Origin: Ypsolopha sequella
Lineage: Eukaryota > Arthropoda > Insecta > Lepidoptera > Ypsolophidae
Direction of reading: 5' to 3'
NCBI GenBank assembly: GCA_934047225.1
Contig: OW204000.1
Location: 10,744,001-10,808,000, forward strand
DNA length: 64,000 nucleotides
Shown here: positions 31,166 to 43,424 of the stretch, piece by piece
How the letters are laid out: every line of letters begins with the position of its first letter
Numbering within the stretch: position 1 is the stretch's first letter
The notes under the pieces: model-generated
Databases searched by the model: none
Told to the model about the DNA's origin: nothing
The model's input: the letters and a program-made list of their open reading frames with translations, nothing else
Position numbers and translations under genes: made by a program

Positions 31166-31467
31166 CCCGACGAATGATAATAATAATGACAACACGAAAT
31201 TTTTGAAACTATGAGCTTACTGCTTAAAATATCTATCACCATTTCCCGTATCATATATCTATACGTATCCCTGGGTTCTTGAGAGTTTATTAATAAGTGT
31301 TTATTTACCTAAAGAATTACTTTAATTTAACTTATGCAACAAAATAGTTACAATTCAGTGCATATTGATAGTGGTCCCCAAAACTAGCACGAACCTGAAA
31401 CGGTTGGTAAAAATTACAATTGTTATGAAATTTACAAAAACGGTCGATTATTTTTAAAATTTTCAAG

Positions 31468-31512
31468 TGGTTTATTTATTTATTTTTTATTTATTTATTT
31501 ATTTATTTAGGA
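31468..31512. repeat. (TTTA)n microsatellite, possible LINE or SINE tail
   Basis: TTTATTTATTTATT repeats are followed by AGGAACACCAACAAGAAATA. This may be the 3' tail of a minus-strand retroelement whose body would lie at 31513-31990, but no coding motif supports it. Confidence 0.7.
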
Positions 31513-32860
31513 ACACCAACAAGAAATACAATAAACTTACTTAAATGGAATAATCTTAAAATGTATACAGCTATTTGTTTTCTTAATTAAAGGCATCCAC
31601 ATCATGCACCAGTTAAGACAATTATCAATTATGAATGGTTGATTACAGTGTGAGTGTAAATACGACCAGACAACCAATAAACATCGAATAGACAAACTAA
31701 TAATAAATTATCTTGAAAATAACTTAAGGCAAGCATTCGCGATCACCTATTTCACGTACAGAGTAGCATCTAAGAGCTGAGTTATAGACACGTAAAATAA
31801 GTAAAAATATCTGAACCAGTGACTTACAACTTAGCAGCAAATCTTACTCATCATAAATTTACGGCCACAATTATTTATTTCTTACTACAAATTACAAGAG
31901 AATAATAATGAGTTGGAGTCATATCTCATTACTTAACTTAAAGCTCAAACCGAGGACAGGCAGGATGGAATGCTTCGGATGCCATCTGAAATTATTTTAA
32001 AAGATTTACATACCGGTACATTCGAATCTCAATTTTATGAAACCTAACGAAAGTCGAAATTCCAATGTGTTTTGTGGGATTCTTATGATGTTTTGTATGG
32101 ACAGTTTAACCTTTGAGGTGTTCGTTAGGCAGTTCCATAATTAAAAATTCAAATTGACGCTCTCCCGGCGACGTGCTGAAAAGTTGCGCGCGCGCATTGT
32201 TGAAGGCGCAGCCGCAACTGACATTTTGATTTTGATGGGTCCGCTGTGGTTTTTGTTTTAAATTCTTTTAATGTTCGTCGGTTTATAAACATTAATTTTA
32301 GCGAGAGCTTTTCATGCTGTTTCGTATATCAGAATTTTTATTTAAAAAAAAATACCTAGAGAGTTGTGTGCACTTTTCGAAGCAACTGATCAGGTCTTTT
32401 ACTTTAAACCTACCTTTCTTAACTACCGAATGTCTTGTAACCATTGCATATGATATACATTTTAATATTACATTGTATTCCTTAATTCCTTGAAATTTCA
32501 TGAAAATAAATTGGTGAAAATACCCTACATTTTAATGTATTTTAAGTATAAGTAACTTTGCTAGTACACTAGTAAGAAATACAATTAGTGTAAAAAATTT
32601 ACACTCTTATTATTTTTTTAATATCTTCGGCAAAACTACATATTTATGTCTTTGTTGTAATAAAACGGTTGTCCTTGTCCACAAAATTTGCATATACTCA
32701 CTGCATATATTCACTTCCAGTCCCGAGTGAAGCACTATGGGGAGTCGACATTTTTTTTTACGAATTTTACAAAAAGTATTATAGATCCAGGATACTGATC
32801 ACTTATCAAGCCTCCAGTATGAAGTTGGACGATGATCAAAAAGTCACCTTGTATATGTAT
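31513..32860. other. No gene seen
   Basis: AT-rich, with one GC-rich patch near 32155-32215 (CTCCCGGCGACGTGC, GCGCGCGCATTG). No reading frame has domain or splice support. Confidence 0.4.
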
Positions 32861-32863
32861 ATA

Positions 32864-33125
32864 CAACGTGTAACAGAAAGGTGTAACCATATTTAAAGAG
32901 CTTATTCAGTCAATGTTATAGAACAACTTTTACTATGGAACAAACCCTGTATCTCTAAAAAAAAAAAACGACTGTGTCATAGAAAAATGCAATACCGCTC
33001 GGCCTAAATGTATGGGAGGGCAGATTTTTTTTTAGATTTCGGAGTTGGCTCCAAAGCAAAAGTTGTTCTATACCATTGACTGAAAAAGCTCTTCAGATAT
33101 GGTTACACCTTTCTGTTACACATTG
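32864..33125. mobile_element. Miniature inverted-repeat element B, copy 2 (262 bp)
   Basis: Same ends as the copy at 14994 (CAACGTGTAACAGAAAGGTG … CTGTTACACATTG) flanked by TATA. The interior has the shared CATAGAAAAATGCAATACCG and AAATGTATGGGAGGGCAGAT. Arms are less perfect here than in other copies. Confidence 0.92.
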
Positions 33126-33129
33126 TATA

Positions 33130-33980
33130 ATACATATTGATAATAACAAAATCATGTTTCACAATTTAGTGGATAGTAAAATATTTGATACCTCGTAGAA
33201 GAAATATTTCGTATTTTTACGGCACTATCACTCGTCGAAAGTATTTAATTTTCACGAAACTCTCGAGGGGCTAGTGATGTGAACCATAACATTTGTTCGT
33301 TATTATTTCGCGAGCGATCAGGAATTTCGCATGTGACAGTTAAATTTGGAAGGTGTGAATTTTAACACGCAATCACGAGACCCAAAACTGTTTCGGTTAA
33401 ATGAAAACTGCGATTAGATGGTTTTGATATATGGTTACCTGTAAAATCTTTCTATTCTCGAATCTATTTACACGCAAAGACGAGATGATAAAGAATTGAT
33501 GTTTTAGAGTTAAAAAGTATATAATAACATATGGTTTCTATTACTTATCTTATATATTTTCCGCGGGTTAAAGAAATTATACAAATATTTGAAATTATTT
33601 TTTTGAAAATATCAAGGCTGTCTGGGAAACTACACCAGACATTTTCCTCCGCAACACAAAACAATGAAAAAACACAATTGAAAAAAATAAGAAAAGGATT
33701 TTAATGTCAAATTCCGTGCCTCTGCTCTACAATGTAATGAAACATGAACTTTGCGGTCGGTTTCGGTCACGGAAGACAGAAACAATAAATCTTGGAAACC
33801 AAAACTGAAAATTTAAACTTGACAGGACAATAATTAAAGAAAGCAGCCGGCAAAGTGCGAATTAGTTTCGCGAATTAAAGATCCCGTCAGTTTATAGACT
33901 TGATTTTAATTGAATTTTCACGATAGGGTACGTATACATATATATCATTCAGATAGACACACAGTTGGAAAAATTAAAGA
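33130..33980. other. No gene or recognised element
   Basis: AT-rich sequence without supported frames, repeats or RNA genes. Confidence 0.4.
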
Positions 33981-33989
33981 TGTAATATC

Positions 33990-34245
33990 CAGTGGCGTGC
34001 ACAGAACTTTTTGTTGGAAAAGCAAACAATTGGTGAAGAACAACAATAAAAAAATATGAAAAAATTTAAATAACACTTTGAAAAAAAAAAATTGTATGAC
34101 GCCAGGGTAGACAATGTTCTAGAGTGAAAATTTCCTATACAAACTTTTTTTTTTCAAAGTGATATTTAAATTTTTTCATATTTTTTTATTGTTATTCATG
34201 ACCAATTGCTTGCTTTTCCAGCAAAAAGTTCTGTGCACGCCACTG
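33990..34245. mobile_element. hAT-type miniature element (256 bp, ~110-bp arms)
   Basis: The ends are CAGTGGCGTGCACAGAAC and GTTCTGTGCACGCCACTG, with an exact 8-bp duplication GTAATATC (33982-33989 and 34246-34253). Arms extend inward through TTTTTGTTGGAAAAGCAA and AATATGAAAAAATTTAAATA. Long arms and no ORF make it a foldback-like hAT derivative. Confidence 0.95.
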
Positions 34246-34599
34246 GTAATATCTGAGGTTTTTTTTTCAATATGTGAATAGTTGAAATGTTTTGCCGAAA
34301 TCGTATTATTTATGCTAAATATATGACTAGAAAATGGTTTAAACCAAAAAAAAAAACAATTATATTTTACCCAACTCCCGATTACAATTTTGAGACTTAC
34401 TCATAAGTGCAAGGATCAACTTTATTGTTTAGTGAAGAGCTACGATGTGATCTAAATCTCATGACCCTACGTCATAAGTTCAGCAGAACGAGACAAGACA
34501 ATTGAATATCAACTCTCACTATTATGAGATCCCATCTCTTCATGTGACCCAGTGCATCCCATCCATAGTCAGTACTGTCCGAAATTGTATTATGTTACT

Positions 34600-35350
34600 T
34601 TTACCAAAAGACCACTAGCGTTTTAGTAATAATAATAAGCCTCTCAAAATCCAACCCTACGTCCGAGCCGAACATCAGGCCACGTGAGAGGCGGGCAACG
34701 TGTACAATACTTACACGGCTAACAGGGCAATGGCATAACGCAGGGCAGCTAGAGGCAGAGGCTGTTGGGCAGTAGCGGCAATGACGAGGGACAGATCCCC
34801 CACCTTTGGCTTGCCGTGGGAGGCCGGTCAGAGTGGAGTAGCAAGAGCAATATGGTCGAAGGGTGGATGTGAAATGTAAGTGGCGAGTGGGCACGTGATG
34901 CTGGACCCGCAGGGAGCAAGTGATCGTCGTTTAAAGTCCAGTGACACCTCTACAACTTTTAGCCGCTCAGCAAATGTTGCCCCCTTGTCTGTTCGTGCGA
35001 GCGACCGTTTGGGGGGCCCATTTAATTGAGTTGGCGAGTCTCCGACTGCCCATTTTCCGTGTTGTTAACATAGATCGGGCAGGCGCCATAGTTTCTTTCA
35101 TAATCCCAGTTACTCAGTCCACTACCACCTCAACCCTTCTGGTTCCCTTTATTTCCTTACATTCCTACACTGACTGGGGGTTGTCCTTGGGTGCACTCCT
35201 ACAGTGCTTACAGGGATAATCGTCTGTTGGTGTCATATCACATTAAGATAATTTTTTTTAAAGGGCCTCTACCTTTTGGCTTCGGCCCCAAGCACGCCTT
35301 CCAAAATTCCGGGACTACATAGTCCCGTGATATAATAAATATACACAATA
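34600..35350. repeat. Probable dispersed repeat block, class unknown
   Basis: GC content and style differ from the flanks (TGCCGTGGGAGGCCGGTCAG, GCAGGGAGCAAGTGATCGTC, GGGCCTCTACCTTTTGGCTT, CGGCCCCAAGCACGCC). They resemble 3' ends of insect LINEs that I have seen, but no second copy is in this window. A frame of 92 codons (34941-35219, plus) has no recognisable domain. Confidence 0.35.
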
Positions 35351-35811
35351 ATAATAATAGTACACAAGATACAATTTTTGTACACAAGCGAGCTTTATAC
35401 AATTACTATTTTCTACCAGCTAACCTTTGGGGGCACCATCTGTTCGAAATTAACAATGTGTTTAGGCGAGGGTATTCAGAGAAATCGGTCCTGCTCTAAC
35501 ACTTTCATTTTACACCTGTCTGTCCCGCTCAGTGGAAGCGGGCCGATCAGAAATCTCGCGATTTCAAGGTGTTCAAAATAAAAACTTATTAATTAAAAGG
35601 ATGGGTCTTTTTATATCCCATTTCTTATGACTATTTTTTTTTCAATGATTATCTCATGGTTTAAAATGAATAAAAGAGACAAAAATGGGAGAACCCCGCC
35701 CCGTCATATAATGCTCTCGTGAGCGTTCAGTATGTGCATTACTGCAATGGCTGGTATATCAAGAAAAATTGGGTGGGTGTATGGTGAAAAAAATCGTCTG
35801 TCGAGATGAGA

Positions 35812-35893
35812 AACTCGGTGGCGCAGTCGGTAGCGCGCCTGTCATGTAAGCAGGAGATCGCAGATGCGAATCCTGGCACGAATTTTTTTTTTA
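35812..35893 (+). pseudogene. tRNA-like sequence (degenerate tRNA-Thr-like or SINE head)
   Basis: TGGCGCAGTCGGTAGCGCG is a good D arm and A box. CCTGT/GCAGG can form an anticodon stem around CATGTAA, placing TGT as anticodon but lacking the usual T33. The B-box region reads ATGCGAATCCTGG with a mispaired T stem, and the acceptor ends do not pair fully. T8 follows. A functional tRNA is unlikely; a tRNA-derived SINE head or tRNA pseudogene fits. Confidence 0.5.
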
Positions 35894-35993
35894 AATATTT
35901 GTTTCCTTGAAATTTGTTTTTGATTGATTTCTAATATGCAATGCACTCTAATAATAGAGTATTCAAAGCGATGGATTTTGCTATAAAAACATT

Positions 35994-36228
35994 AAGGTGA
36001 AATTTAATCAACCGCCCGAATTCATACTGGAGACTTGGTCAGTGACCAGGAACAAGGTTCAATGATCCTTTTTTTTGGAAATAAAAAAATTTTCCCGTAA
36101 GAACTAGACTAGCTCAAATACAATCAAAAACATTTTTTTTTTCGATTTTCACTTGAAGTGTCTTTAAACACTGTGACTGAGTCACCAGTCACCAGTATGA
36201 ATTTAGACAGTTGATTATATTTCACCTT
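35994..36228. mobile_element. Foldback element sharing its left arm with the LINE 3' UTR
   Basis: AAGGTGAAATTTAATCAACC with GCCCGAATTCATACTGGAGA (left) pairs with CACCAGTATGAATTTAGACA and GTTGATTATATTTCACCTT (right). The left arm through GACCAGGAACAAGGTTCAAT also matches the LINE 3' UTR copies at 2330-2400 and 14840-14915. The middle is T-rich and unrelated. Confidence 0.7.
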
Positions 36229-36419
36229 ATATAATCCCATAGGTATTGTATATTACTCAAACACTAAGTAAACTAGATTTTACTTCATGCTAATAAACAT
36301 ATATGTATATGAGATAACATTAGAATAAAACAACTAAAATGCCCTGTTTCTATTCCTATAAAGAGTTTGGGCACCAATACAGCTGATGTCCCAAAACACG
36401 TGATATCCAGTCCACTTAT

Positions 36420-36530
36420 TGTCTAACTTCAAGCTTTCAAAAGGTATCGTGATTGGCTGAAAATTATGTGTGATGTAATTTCTAGCCAATCACGTTACCT
36501 TTGAAAGCGATAGCGAAGTTAGATAAGTTA
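36420..36530. repeat. Inverted repeat with ~38-bp arms
   Basis: CTAACTTC…AAGCTTTCAAAAGGTA with TCGTGATTGGCT (left) pairs with AGCCAATCACGTTACCTTTG and AAAGC…GAAGTTAG (right), with a short insert in the right arm. The ~25-base loop is AT-rich. It looks like a small foldback. Confidence 0.75.
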
Positions 36531-36924
36531 GATAATAAGGACCCAGGTCTTATCGTTGGCGACAAACTCCCAAGGATCCCTAAAACCGACCAAAACAAAA
36601 TAGCGATTCGTACTCGTATTTCGTCCAGCGAAATGTATCGCAAAAAGCGGCGAGCGACAACAAAAGATTACAAATCCCGTTTGTCCTTGCAATGGCGACT
36701 GTGATTTAATACAAATTATTATTAGACGACATAAATAACGGCGCAGCGAGGGAGAAAAGCTTCTTAATAAGTAATAAAGGGGTCATTCTTCATGTAGGAA
36801 GAGGGAAGAATTAACCGGCTGGACAATATGGTGTTTGTAATGACGACACTGGCTTAGCTGACCAGTGGCCGGGGTGCGAGGGACCTGACGCCGCCGGTAC
36901 TTGGACTAAGTCAAGATTTAGTTT

Positions 36925-37304
36925 TTTATGGTTCCGTAACCATACCCGTATCGGGTGCTAAACGGGACTCTATTACTAAGCCTCCGCTGTCTGTCTGGCT
37001 GTCTGTCTTTCTGTCTGTCCGACTGTCACAGGAGTCTACAGCTTCAGCCGTCATATTATGACGTCTGAAGCTGTAGACTCCTGTGACAGTAATTATTAAT
37101 TATTATGTGACATTTATTAAATAGCCGGTTCAAAAATTCACAACATGCGTTTTACTATGGCCTCTATAAAAAAATTGAAACTCTAGGGGTGTCTCCATAC
37201 AAAATAAACCTCGAAAAGTAGAATTTTTAACGTTATCATGTCCCCTCTCCTAAGCAAAACGGCCGAAAACGTAAGATTACAGGAAAAATATAGCGTTTAA
37301 GATA
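36925..37304. repeat. Upstream part of the GGGTTCCGTAC repeat with a perfect cruciform
   Basis: It opens with ATGGTTCCGTAACCATACCC and (CTGTCTGT)n-like sequence (36987-37021). It holds a 67-base near-perfect palindrome at 37023-37089, then AT-rich sequence up to copy 2 of the dispersed repeat. Confidence 0.6.
37023..37089. repeat. 67-base near-perfect palindrome
   Basis: CTGTCACAGGAGTCTACAGC … GCTGTAGACTCCTGTGACAG, with complementary inner bases (CGTCATA/TTATGACG) and practically no loop. Only about one arm position does not pair. Confidence 0.95.
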
Positions 37305-37480
37305 TTAGGGTTCCGTACTCAATGGTAGTCGCGAATTGTTTGCCAGGCGCTACCATTTTAGAGGCTTGTTTTTGTCGCTATGGCATCTTGTTGTTATTTT
37401 TCATAATATTTTTAAGGTTATAATATTATGTGGTGGTACGGAATCTTTTGTGCGCGAGTCCGGCTCGCACTTTTGCTCAT
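37305..37480 (+). repeat. Dispersed GGGTTCCGTAC repeat, copy 2
   Basis: Aligns with the minus strand of 18555-18750 as described there. Ends GTGCGCGAGTCCGGCTCGCA. Confidence 0.75.
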
Positions 37481-37499
37481 ATTATTTAACCGGTTCTAA

Positions 37500-38230
37500 G
37501 AGTTTATCTTTGTATAACGTTTCTGTGATACAGTCGTCGAAAATCGGCATATTAAGGCGCTACGGAAAAAAATCTACACTTTTAAAACTTGCGTATCTAC
37601 TTCAGTGAATAGTGTATTATTTTGATAAAATAGTACATGTATTATTTTTGGATACTTTTTCTAGGGATCTGTTAAATAGAAACGCGATTGGAGAAATTCG
37701 GCTCGATAAAAATATTTATTGAAATGCTACGAATAATAATTCGTAGTTGAAATGAGGTCTTTTTTTGACACCTTTCTCCTGGTTTGACAATTTAGAATTA
37801 TATTTTATTTTATAGGTTTTAACGGTATCTAGGACCTTTTCTACGAATCCGTCCCTCTCGCACTAAGGGTTTTCTCGCATATGGAGTAACAGGGACGCAA
37901 ATACTTTTACATATCGCCTTAACCCGGAGGTCACGGGTTCTAATCCCACAGAGACACAATAAATTTCCAGTCTACGGGCTTTGGAAAGCAATTTAAGTTT
38001 TTGTTCCCAGTCGCTTTTGTGAAATGACGGTGGGGGTTGATTACCCGTCCCAGTTACTTACGTTGTTAAATTATCAAAAAATTATTGAACGGAAATTATA
38101 CCAAGTCCCAACTGACTGACTAATCCCTTCACTTCATCTGGTGGTCGGCTTCTGTCGTGGCTTGTCACCACCCTCATAACAGAATCCCGCCGCAGAGCGA
38201 CATCACAAAATAACCAAGTTTCGCATAACT
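37500..38230. other. No gene seen; possible tRNA-like B box
   Basis: GGTCACGGGTTCTAATCCCA near 37930-37950 resembles a B box, but no A box stands at the right distance. It could be a relic SINE head. Otherwise AT-rich with no supported frame. Confidence 0.35.
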
Positions 38231-38366
38231 AGCGAAAACCGGCGCACTCATACATAGACGCGTACGTACGACGATCTCGGATGAAGTCGGTCGAATGCCA
38301 ATACAAAATTCTGCCGAGATCATCATACGTACGCGTCTATGCATGTGTGCGTCTGTTTTCGCTCGT
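38231..38366. repeat. Foldback with ~50-bp arms
   Basis: TAGCGAAAACCGGCGCACTC and CATAGACGCGTACGTACGAC (left) pair with TACGTACGCGTCTATGCATG and GTGCGTCTGTTTTCGCTCG (right). The best match is CATAGACGCGTACGTACG with its complement. The loop is about 31 bases. Confidence 0.8.
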
Positions 38367-38369
38367 GTA

Positions 38370-39560
38370 TGGAGTCGGCCTTCTGGTAGTATCTATTTTG
38401 TGGCGACATGTCGTGCTCCGGCATGAGGTTATAACAAGCGGTACCGGGGACTCCCCCGCTGTAAGCACTCGCTTACATGCAATTGGCCTATTCTTTTCTT
38501 TCTCAATATTTACGATTCGAACAGCGATTGGAGGAATAGCTTTCCTTAAGACTGTACATGAGCTTAGAGCATGAACAACGCCAGACTATCGAGGATTCGT
38601 TTGAAGAAATTCGGACTCTCTTTATATTGAAAAAAATATAATTGATTTATTGATCATTTATCTAGGATTCTACTTATAAACAATCTATTAAGATTTATAC
38701 TTTTGTAAAAAAAAAGCTTCCTACCCTCTTTTTTTTGGTTTTCAAACGTTCGTTTCAAAAACGCGGTTAAGAGATCAACTTGTTTTTTTTTCATAAAATA
38801 GATAATAAAAATATGAAAGGATTCTTCTTAAATCCAATATTTTTTTCACTTCAACATATTTCAGTATTAGCTAAAAACACACCAATTTGTTGTTTCGCTG
38901 CGTGATCATTAGTATTACGTGTCCATGAAAAAGAGGCCAATGAGTCAACATATAATCTCCCCTATCAAAAGCAAATAAGTTCTTTGCCATTGAACTTATT
39001 GTGCTGGACGGGTAATAAAAAAAGTTGCTAGGGTAGGCCATCCTCCTAACCGTCTTACTTATCCTTTTACATTCGACCTTCAGTGACGTCATCATCACAC
39101 ATTTCCATACGAAAAAATACATTTTTTGATCGCAACTTTAAGTTTGACATGGATTTGACCATTCAACTATATGATTACGTCACTTCCCGTAAATACTAAA
39201 ATAATATTAAATAATAAAAATCAGTTTTATTAAATACTAAAAATCTATTCTATTCTTTTATAAAATCTATTTATACTAAAAATCGGCACGAATATATGTA
39301 TTAGTGAAATTTCATATTTAAATTGATCTTCCAAAAAGCAGGCAAAAATTGCAGTTTGAAGTTAAAAAAACGACAGAACTGCGTATATTATCAGTAACTC
39401 AGTCTTTCCATTGATTTTGCGGAAGTATTTGGACCGAATGTTTATTCGTCTGCTCGTCTGTTTTTACTCTCCCAATTTTTGGGCGAGCGCCCTTCATGCC
39501 AGTTCTCAGCGACACTTTCCAACAGGGGAGGTAGTAAGTGTAAGTATTGTAAATAATAAA
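38370..39560. other. No supported gene
   Basis: One plus-strand frame (38281-38574, partly over the foldback) has a hydrophobic middle but no splice or domain support. A minus frame (38871-39122) covers GACGTCATCATCACAC-type sequence and looks non-coding. (ATACTAAAAATC)-like short repeats lie near 39190-39290. Confidence 0.4.
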
Positions 39561-39564
39561 AACA

Positions 39565-39835
39565 TTTCTTTGCGACTGGTTGATGTTTCTGGGGACCCAA
39601 GAGCTGGCGCATACTTTGGGCAACGTCTAAGTTTAGCTATTCAAAGAGGGAATGCTGCCAGCCTTCTGGGAACCCTGCCACCGACGGCGGCGATTAGAGT
39701 TTTTTTTTATAATTTTTATTTTTTATTTTTACTAGGTTAGTTTAATTTTGTTTATTTTATCAATAGGATAGTTTTAACTTGTTATCATGTTTTGTAACTT
39801 TTTGTGTTCAAATAAATATTTTTTAGAACATTGGC
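39565..39835 (+). pseudogene. LINE ORF2 C-terminal fragment with 3' UTR, copy 2 of 3
   Basis: The frame reads [19 protein letters not shown] then [15 protein letters not shown], matching copies at 9786 and 48568. It is followed by a T-rich 3' UTR that ends with a polyadenylation signal (TTGTGTTCAAATAAATATTT). Only the extreme 3' end is present, so this is a 5'-truncated insertion. Confidence 0.75.
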
Positions 39836-39839
39836 AATT

Positions 39840-42800
39840 GATATTTCGAATAGTACCAAACCAGCTAACAGTTTTAACTGTTAGCTGTATTGATACCATT
39901 GGTACCATTTGGTACTTCCAGTATTAAAACACCATAAACCGGAAGTATTGAACAAAGTTTCTCAGTGAAACCCATATTAATATTTTTGGTCATTGTTTTT
40001 GGGTCAAATACAAAAACTGTTAACAGGTCAGGGCGTCTAATTTGCCATTATTATTATCCACTCATGCGATGTAAAGTCCAGTGACTAAACTTCATCAAGT
40101 AAAGACTACAAAATGTAAGGAATACACACTGTAGGTTTTTAATCCAGAAAATCGCGTATTTTTGGGTAAACCCAAAAAAAAGTTGTTTTAAAATTGCATG
40201 AAATCGGCCATCGAAGATTTTCCGCATTAAAATTTATTTACAAAGGTACTTATTACGTAGGTACGTATTTTGGTTTTTATCTAATAACTGCAGGACCTAT
40301 GTACAGAAAGTAAATATATCTACTTTAAAAATGGTATAAATTCGTAAAGTTTCAACTGTTTCTTTAACTCGTTGTCCACTTGCTCATCCTTTCGCCGTCC
40401 CTCCGTCCACGGCAAAACTAGTACACTACTAAAAATAAGTTATTGATAGTTCAAGAAGGGGTCAATTAATAAGATTTCCCAGAAACAAGACACGGGTATC
40501 AATATCCTCCCACGGTTGGGCGAGCGGCACGCGGTGCGTTGGGCGGGCGGGCGGCGTGCGTATTCCTTTCACGCGTCTTTAATAAATGAAGCAGCCCGTT
40601 AATAACTTAACGTGGTACGTAACGTACGCAGTGCCCGGGTCGCGCGTAAATTGATGCTGCTGTACTAGCTAAATATATTGTATATGTTGACTTACTATTG
40701 GTATATGTGCATTTGATACGTGGTTTGGTTCCGCCTAAATGCATTAATCCTTAAAATAAAACTTTAGTTATAAATAGTCTCTACTCGGCATTCATTTAAA
40801 AGTATATGCTAAATGCCGAAAGGTGAAGAGTAACTGTTAGGCTGTGGATCCAGAAATAATTGCATAATCTTTGATGACATTGCATTAATGCTGAATACAT
40901 AATTATGTACCTATCTATACATTAAATACAAAAACCACATATTGTTGATAAAAGAAAATGTTAACTACCTAAATCAAAATGCTTCAATCACCACCTATTT
41001 TTGAGTTCTGCTGCAGCTATGCAAACACTATCTAACTAAAGCATCTATCATCTTAAAAATGCCTGTTTGCCATTTACCAACATAAACTAGCCGACCTGCA
41101 TAACACAAACCCAGTTAAAACACATATAAATAATAACCGAATACACTAAATGAGTTACCGCTACCTGATCTGCGAAGGCGTTGATAGAATTTTATTTTCC
41201 GCTCATAAACCACATTAAGTTATTTATTGTGGGCCTCTTCATTTATAGGTTTATTAGTGGCCCCGTGCCGGGAATGCGCTATTGTGGAAACAAAACTAAT
41301 GAACGGAAGTTGGGCTGCAGGGATAGTGGGCGATTGAGGTGTTCGTGTTAGGTTAGTCTGGTTCGACTGAAGTTACGTGCTTATACGATATAGTTATAGC
41401 CACAGCTATTAGGAGATTTGCTTTATTACCATAATTGTTTGTGTTCAGATGTCTCCACGTTTCCTTTCACTTATTTCACCGACATAAAGACAAAAACTGC
41501 GGCACACACTCATATTTCTCACGCACACTAATTTTAAACAATGCAAAAAAGAGGTTGGTGTGTCGACCTCTTGCTACGGACAACACAACACATCACATCT
41601 ATATCAACACTGACAATGGATCTCGCATGAGGCCTATTATTGGCCTCATGCGTTGGCAAGCGCCACGCCGCCTTATCATATCTAATGATATCTATGGGTA
41701 TAGCTTTCCAGCTTAGCATATCTAAAAAAATATCGCCAGAACGTTTTCTCTACACTTATATTTATTTACCACATTTAAGCCTCGTGTACGAAGTCCGCAA
41801 GGAGGATGCAACCTCGTTACGACCTCCATACATATTTGCTTATGATATTTTTAATTCAATTTAGCTCGCGGAGTTCGGAACCTACTTCGTCGAGTGTTGA
41901 AAGCTATCCAATTTGCGTAATACTGCCAAAATATCTCATTTCTACGCTTACTACCTTCACACAACCTGAAAAGCCTCAATATTATTCTACATGCAAGCAA
42001 ATTAGAACCTTATGGAATGGTTATAATGTTGCAAATTGATTGAAGGGAGCAGAGAAGTTAGGGTAGCGAAACGGGACACACAGATGGAATTCTGGCAATT
42101 CCGTAATGCGAAAGTGGTCTGTTTAGGCTTTTGACTCTATGAAAAAAAAATACGTAGCTCGGAAAGCGATAGAAAAAAGGGGAAAATTTATATTTTCATA
42201 CACTCGTAATTTATGGTCGGATAAATACAGGCAAAGGGTAATATTTAAAGCACTCTGCCGATTAGTATGGACCGTGGGCAGCGAGAGAGAGTTGACTAGT
42301 GTATGGAATATTTTGCTTTGTGAAACGTTCTCATGGCGGCCAGCCCCTTTCAGCTATGAGACTATCAAAATTATTTCGGAGCGAGATTTAATACAAGTTG
42401 GAATTGATATCAGCGGAGCGTTCATAGTACTTTGCATGGAAATGTAGCCACGCTACCGCTGACTCGAGGATTATGTATTTCAATAAAGGGATGTGATATT
42501 AGGTACTTACCGGAGTTTAGGCGTCTCAGTGTATTTCATTTCGTCGCCGGTAAACAGAAAAGCAGTCCTTGTTCTATCGTTATAGTTTCTGTATTTGATA
42601 GTGATGATGGTTTCTATTAACTACCTCATCTTTATCAGGTTCTGCTTGTTATAGCAATCCTTCCAACACCACTCTTTTGGTCATTTTAACAGCCATGTCT
42701 TGAAAGTTGTTTTGAAACTTTGTAGTGAAGATTACGTGTTTGTGCAATGGGTCCTCGGCATATCTAATGACTGGCTAGACTGATAAGCCTGAAAGGCAAT

Positions 42801-43180
42801 TACAAATGGCCCCTAGCAAAAAGGCAAACAATTATTTATGACGAAACTTTTTGATATAAAACAAACGGCTCACCTCAATATAGCCGACCAGTTTCGTGAC
42901 GTGAGGCGTAACGTCGTCGCGAAAACGTCTTCACTCGCCCAGATGAAGGCAGTCTGAATCTGCTGAAACTGGTCGTGGCTTTCCCGATCGTAATATATAT
43001 TGAAATGATCCTGAAGTTTCATTAAATTATATAAAGAAACTTTTTTTAAATATTTTGTATAATTATGCTCATGTGTTGCCAAATGAAGCGTCTTCTGAAG
43101 CAGATTACTTCTGTCTCATATTCAAAGATCCCGTACGTCATGGCTGTTTACGACGACGTAAGTAGAGTACATTTTGGAAT
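39840..43180. other. Long stretch without supported genes
   Basis: AT-rich with one GC-rich patch (40510-40640: GGGCGGGCGGGCGGCGTGCG). Small hairpins occur near 39865-39890 and 41622-41652 (GCATGAGGCC/GGCCTCATGC). Frames at 41435-42039 and 42139-42447 overlap each other and lack domains. A 37-codon minus frame next to GTAAGT near 42500 was considered and rejected. Confidence 0.4.
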
Positions 43181-43186
43181 GACCGC

Positions 43187-43400
43187 CTCTGTGACCGAGT
43201 GGTAGAGCGCTCGCCTTCTAACTCACAGGTCGTGGGTTCAATCACCGCGGTGCACATAAATTTGTGTTTGGTTTGCATGCCTCGGAAGGCATGTTGGTTA
43301 ATTTAATTTCAAAACGTGGGGCACAGAATAAATAGCAGTACAACCGGCAGTGTACCGGCGGTACAACTTAAAATTAAATTATGTAACTGAAAAATATATA
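43187..43400 (+). mobile_element. SINE with degenerate tRNA-like head
   Basis: TGACCGAGTGGTAGAGCGCT (A-box region) and GTCGTGGGTTCAATCACCGC (B-box region) stand about 35 bases apart. The anticodon loop is CTTCTAA (TCT, Arg-like). Stems are imperfect. The tail carries GCATGCCTCGGAAGGCATGT and ends in AT-rich sequence near 43400. It resembles tRNA-derived insect SINEs. Confidence 0.65.
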
Positions 43401-43424
43401 TTATGTATAACTAAAAACTCAGTG

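Noticed and set aside
34941..35219. 92-codon plus-strand frame as a membrane protein
   Set aside because: It lies in a probable dispersed repeat, has no splice context, and its hydrophobic residues are not arranged as clear membrane helices.
35812..35893. Functional tRNA-Thr gene
   Set aside because: The T stem and acceptor stem do not pair and T33 is missing; it is listed as a tRNA-like pseudogene or SINE head instead.
42504..42615. Minus-strand 37-codon open stretch containing RTRTAF just before a GTAAGT donor, reminiscent of a homeodomain start
   Set aside because: The following residues do not fit a homeodomain, the acceptor side has no polypyrimidine tract, and a 37-codon open stretch is common by chance.
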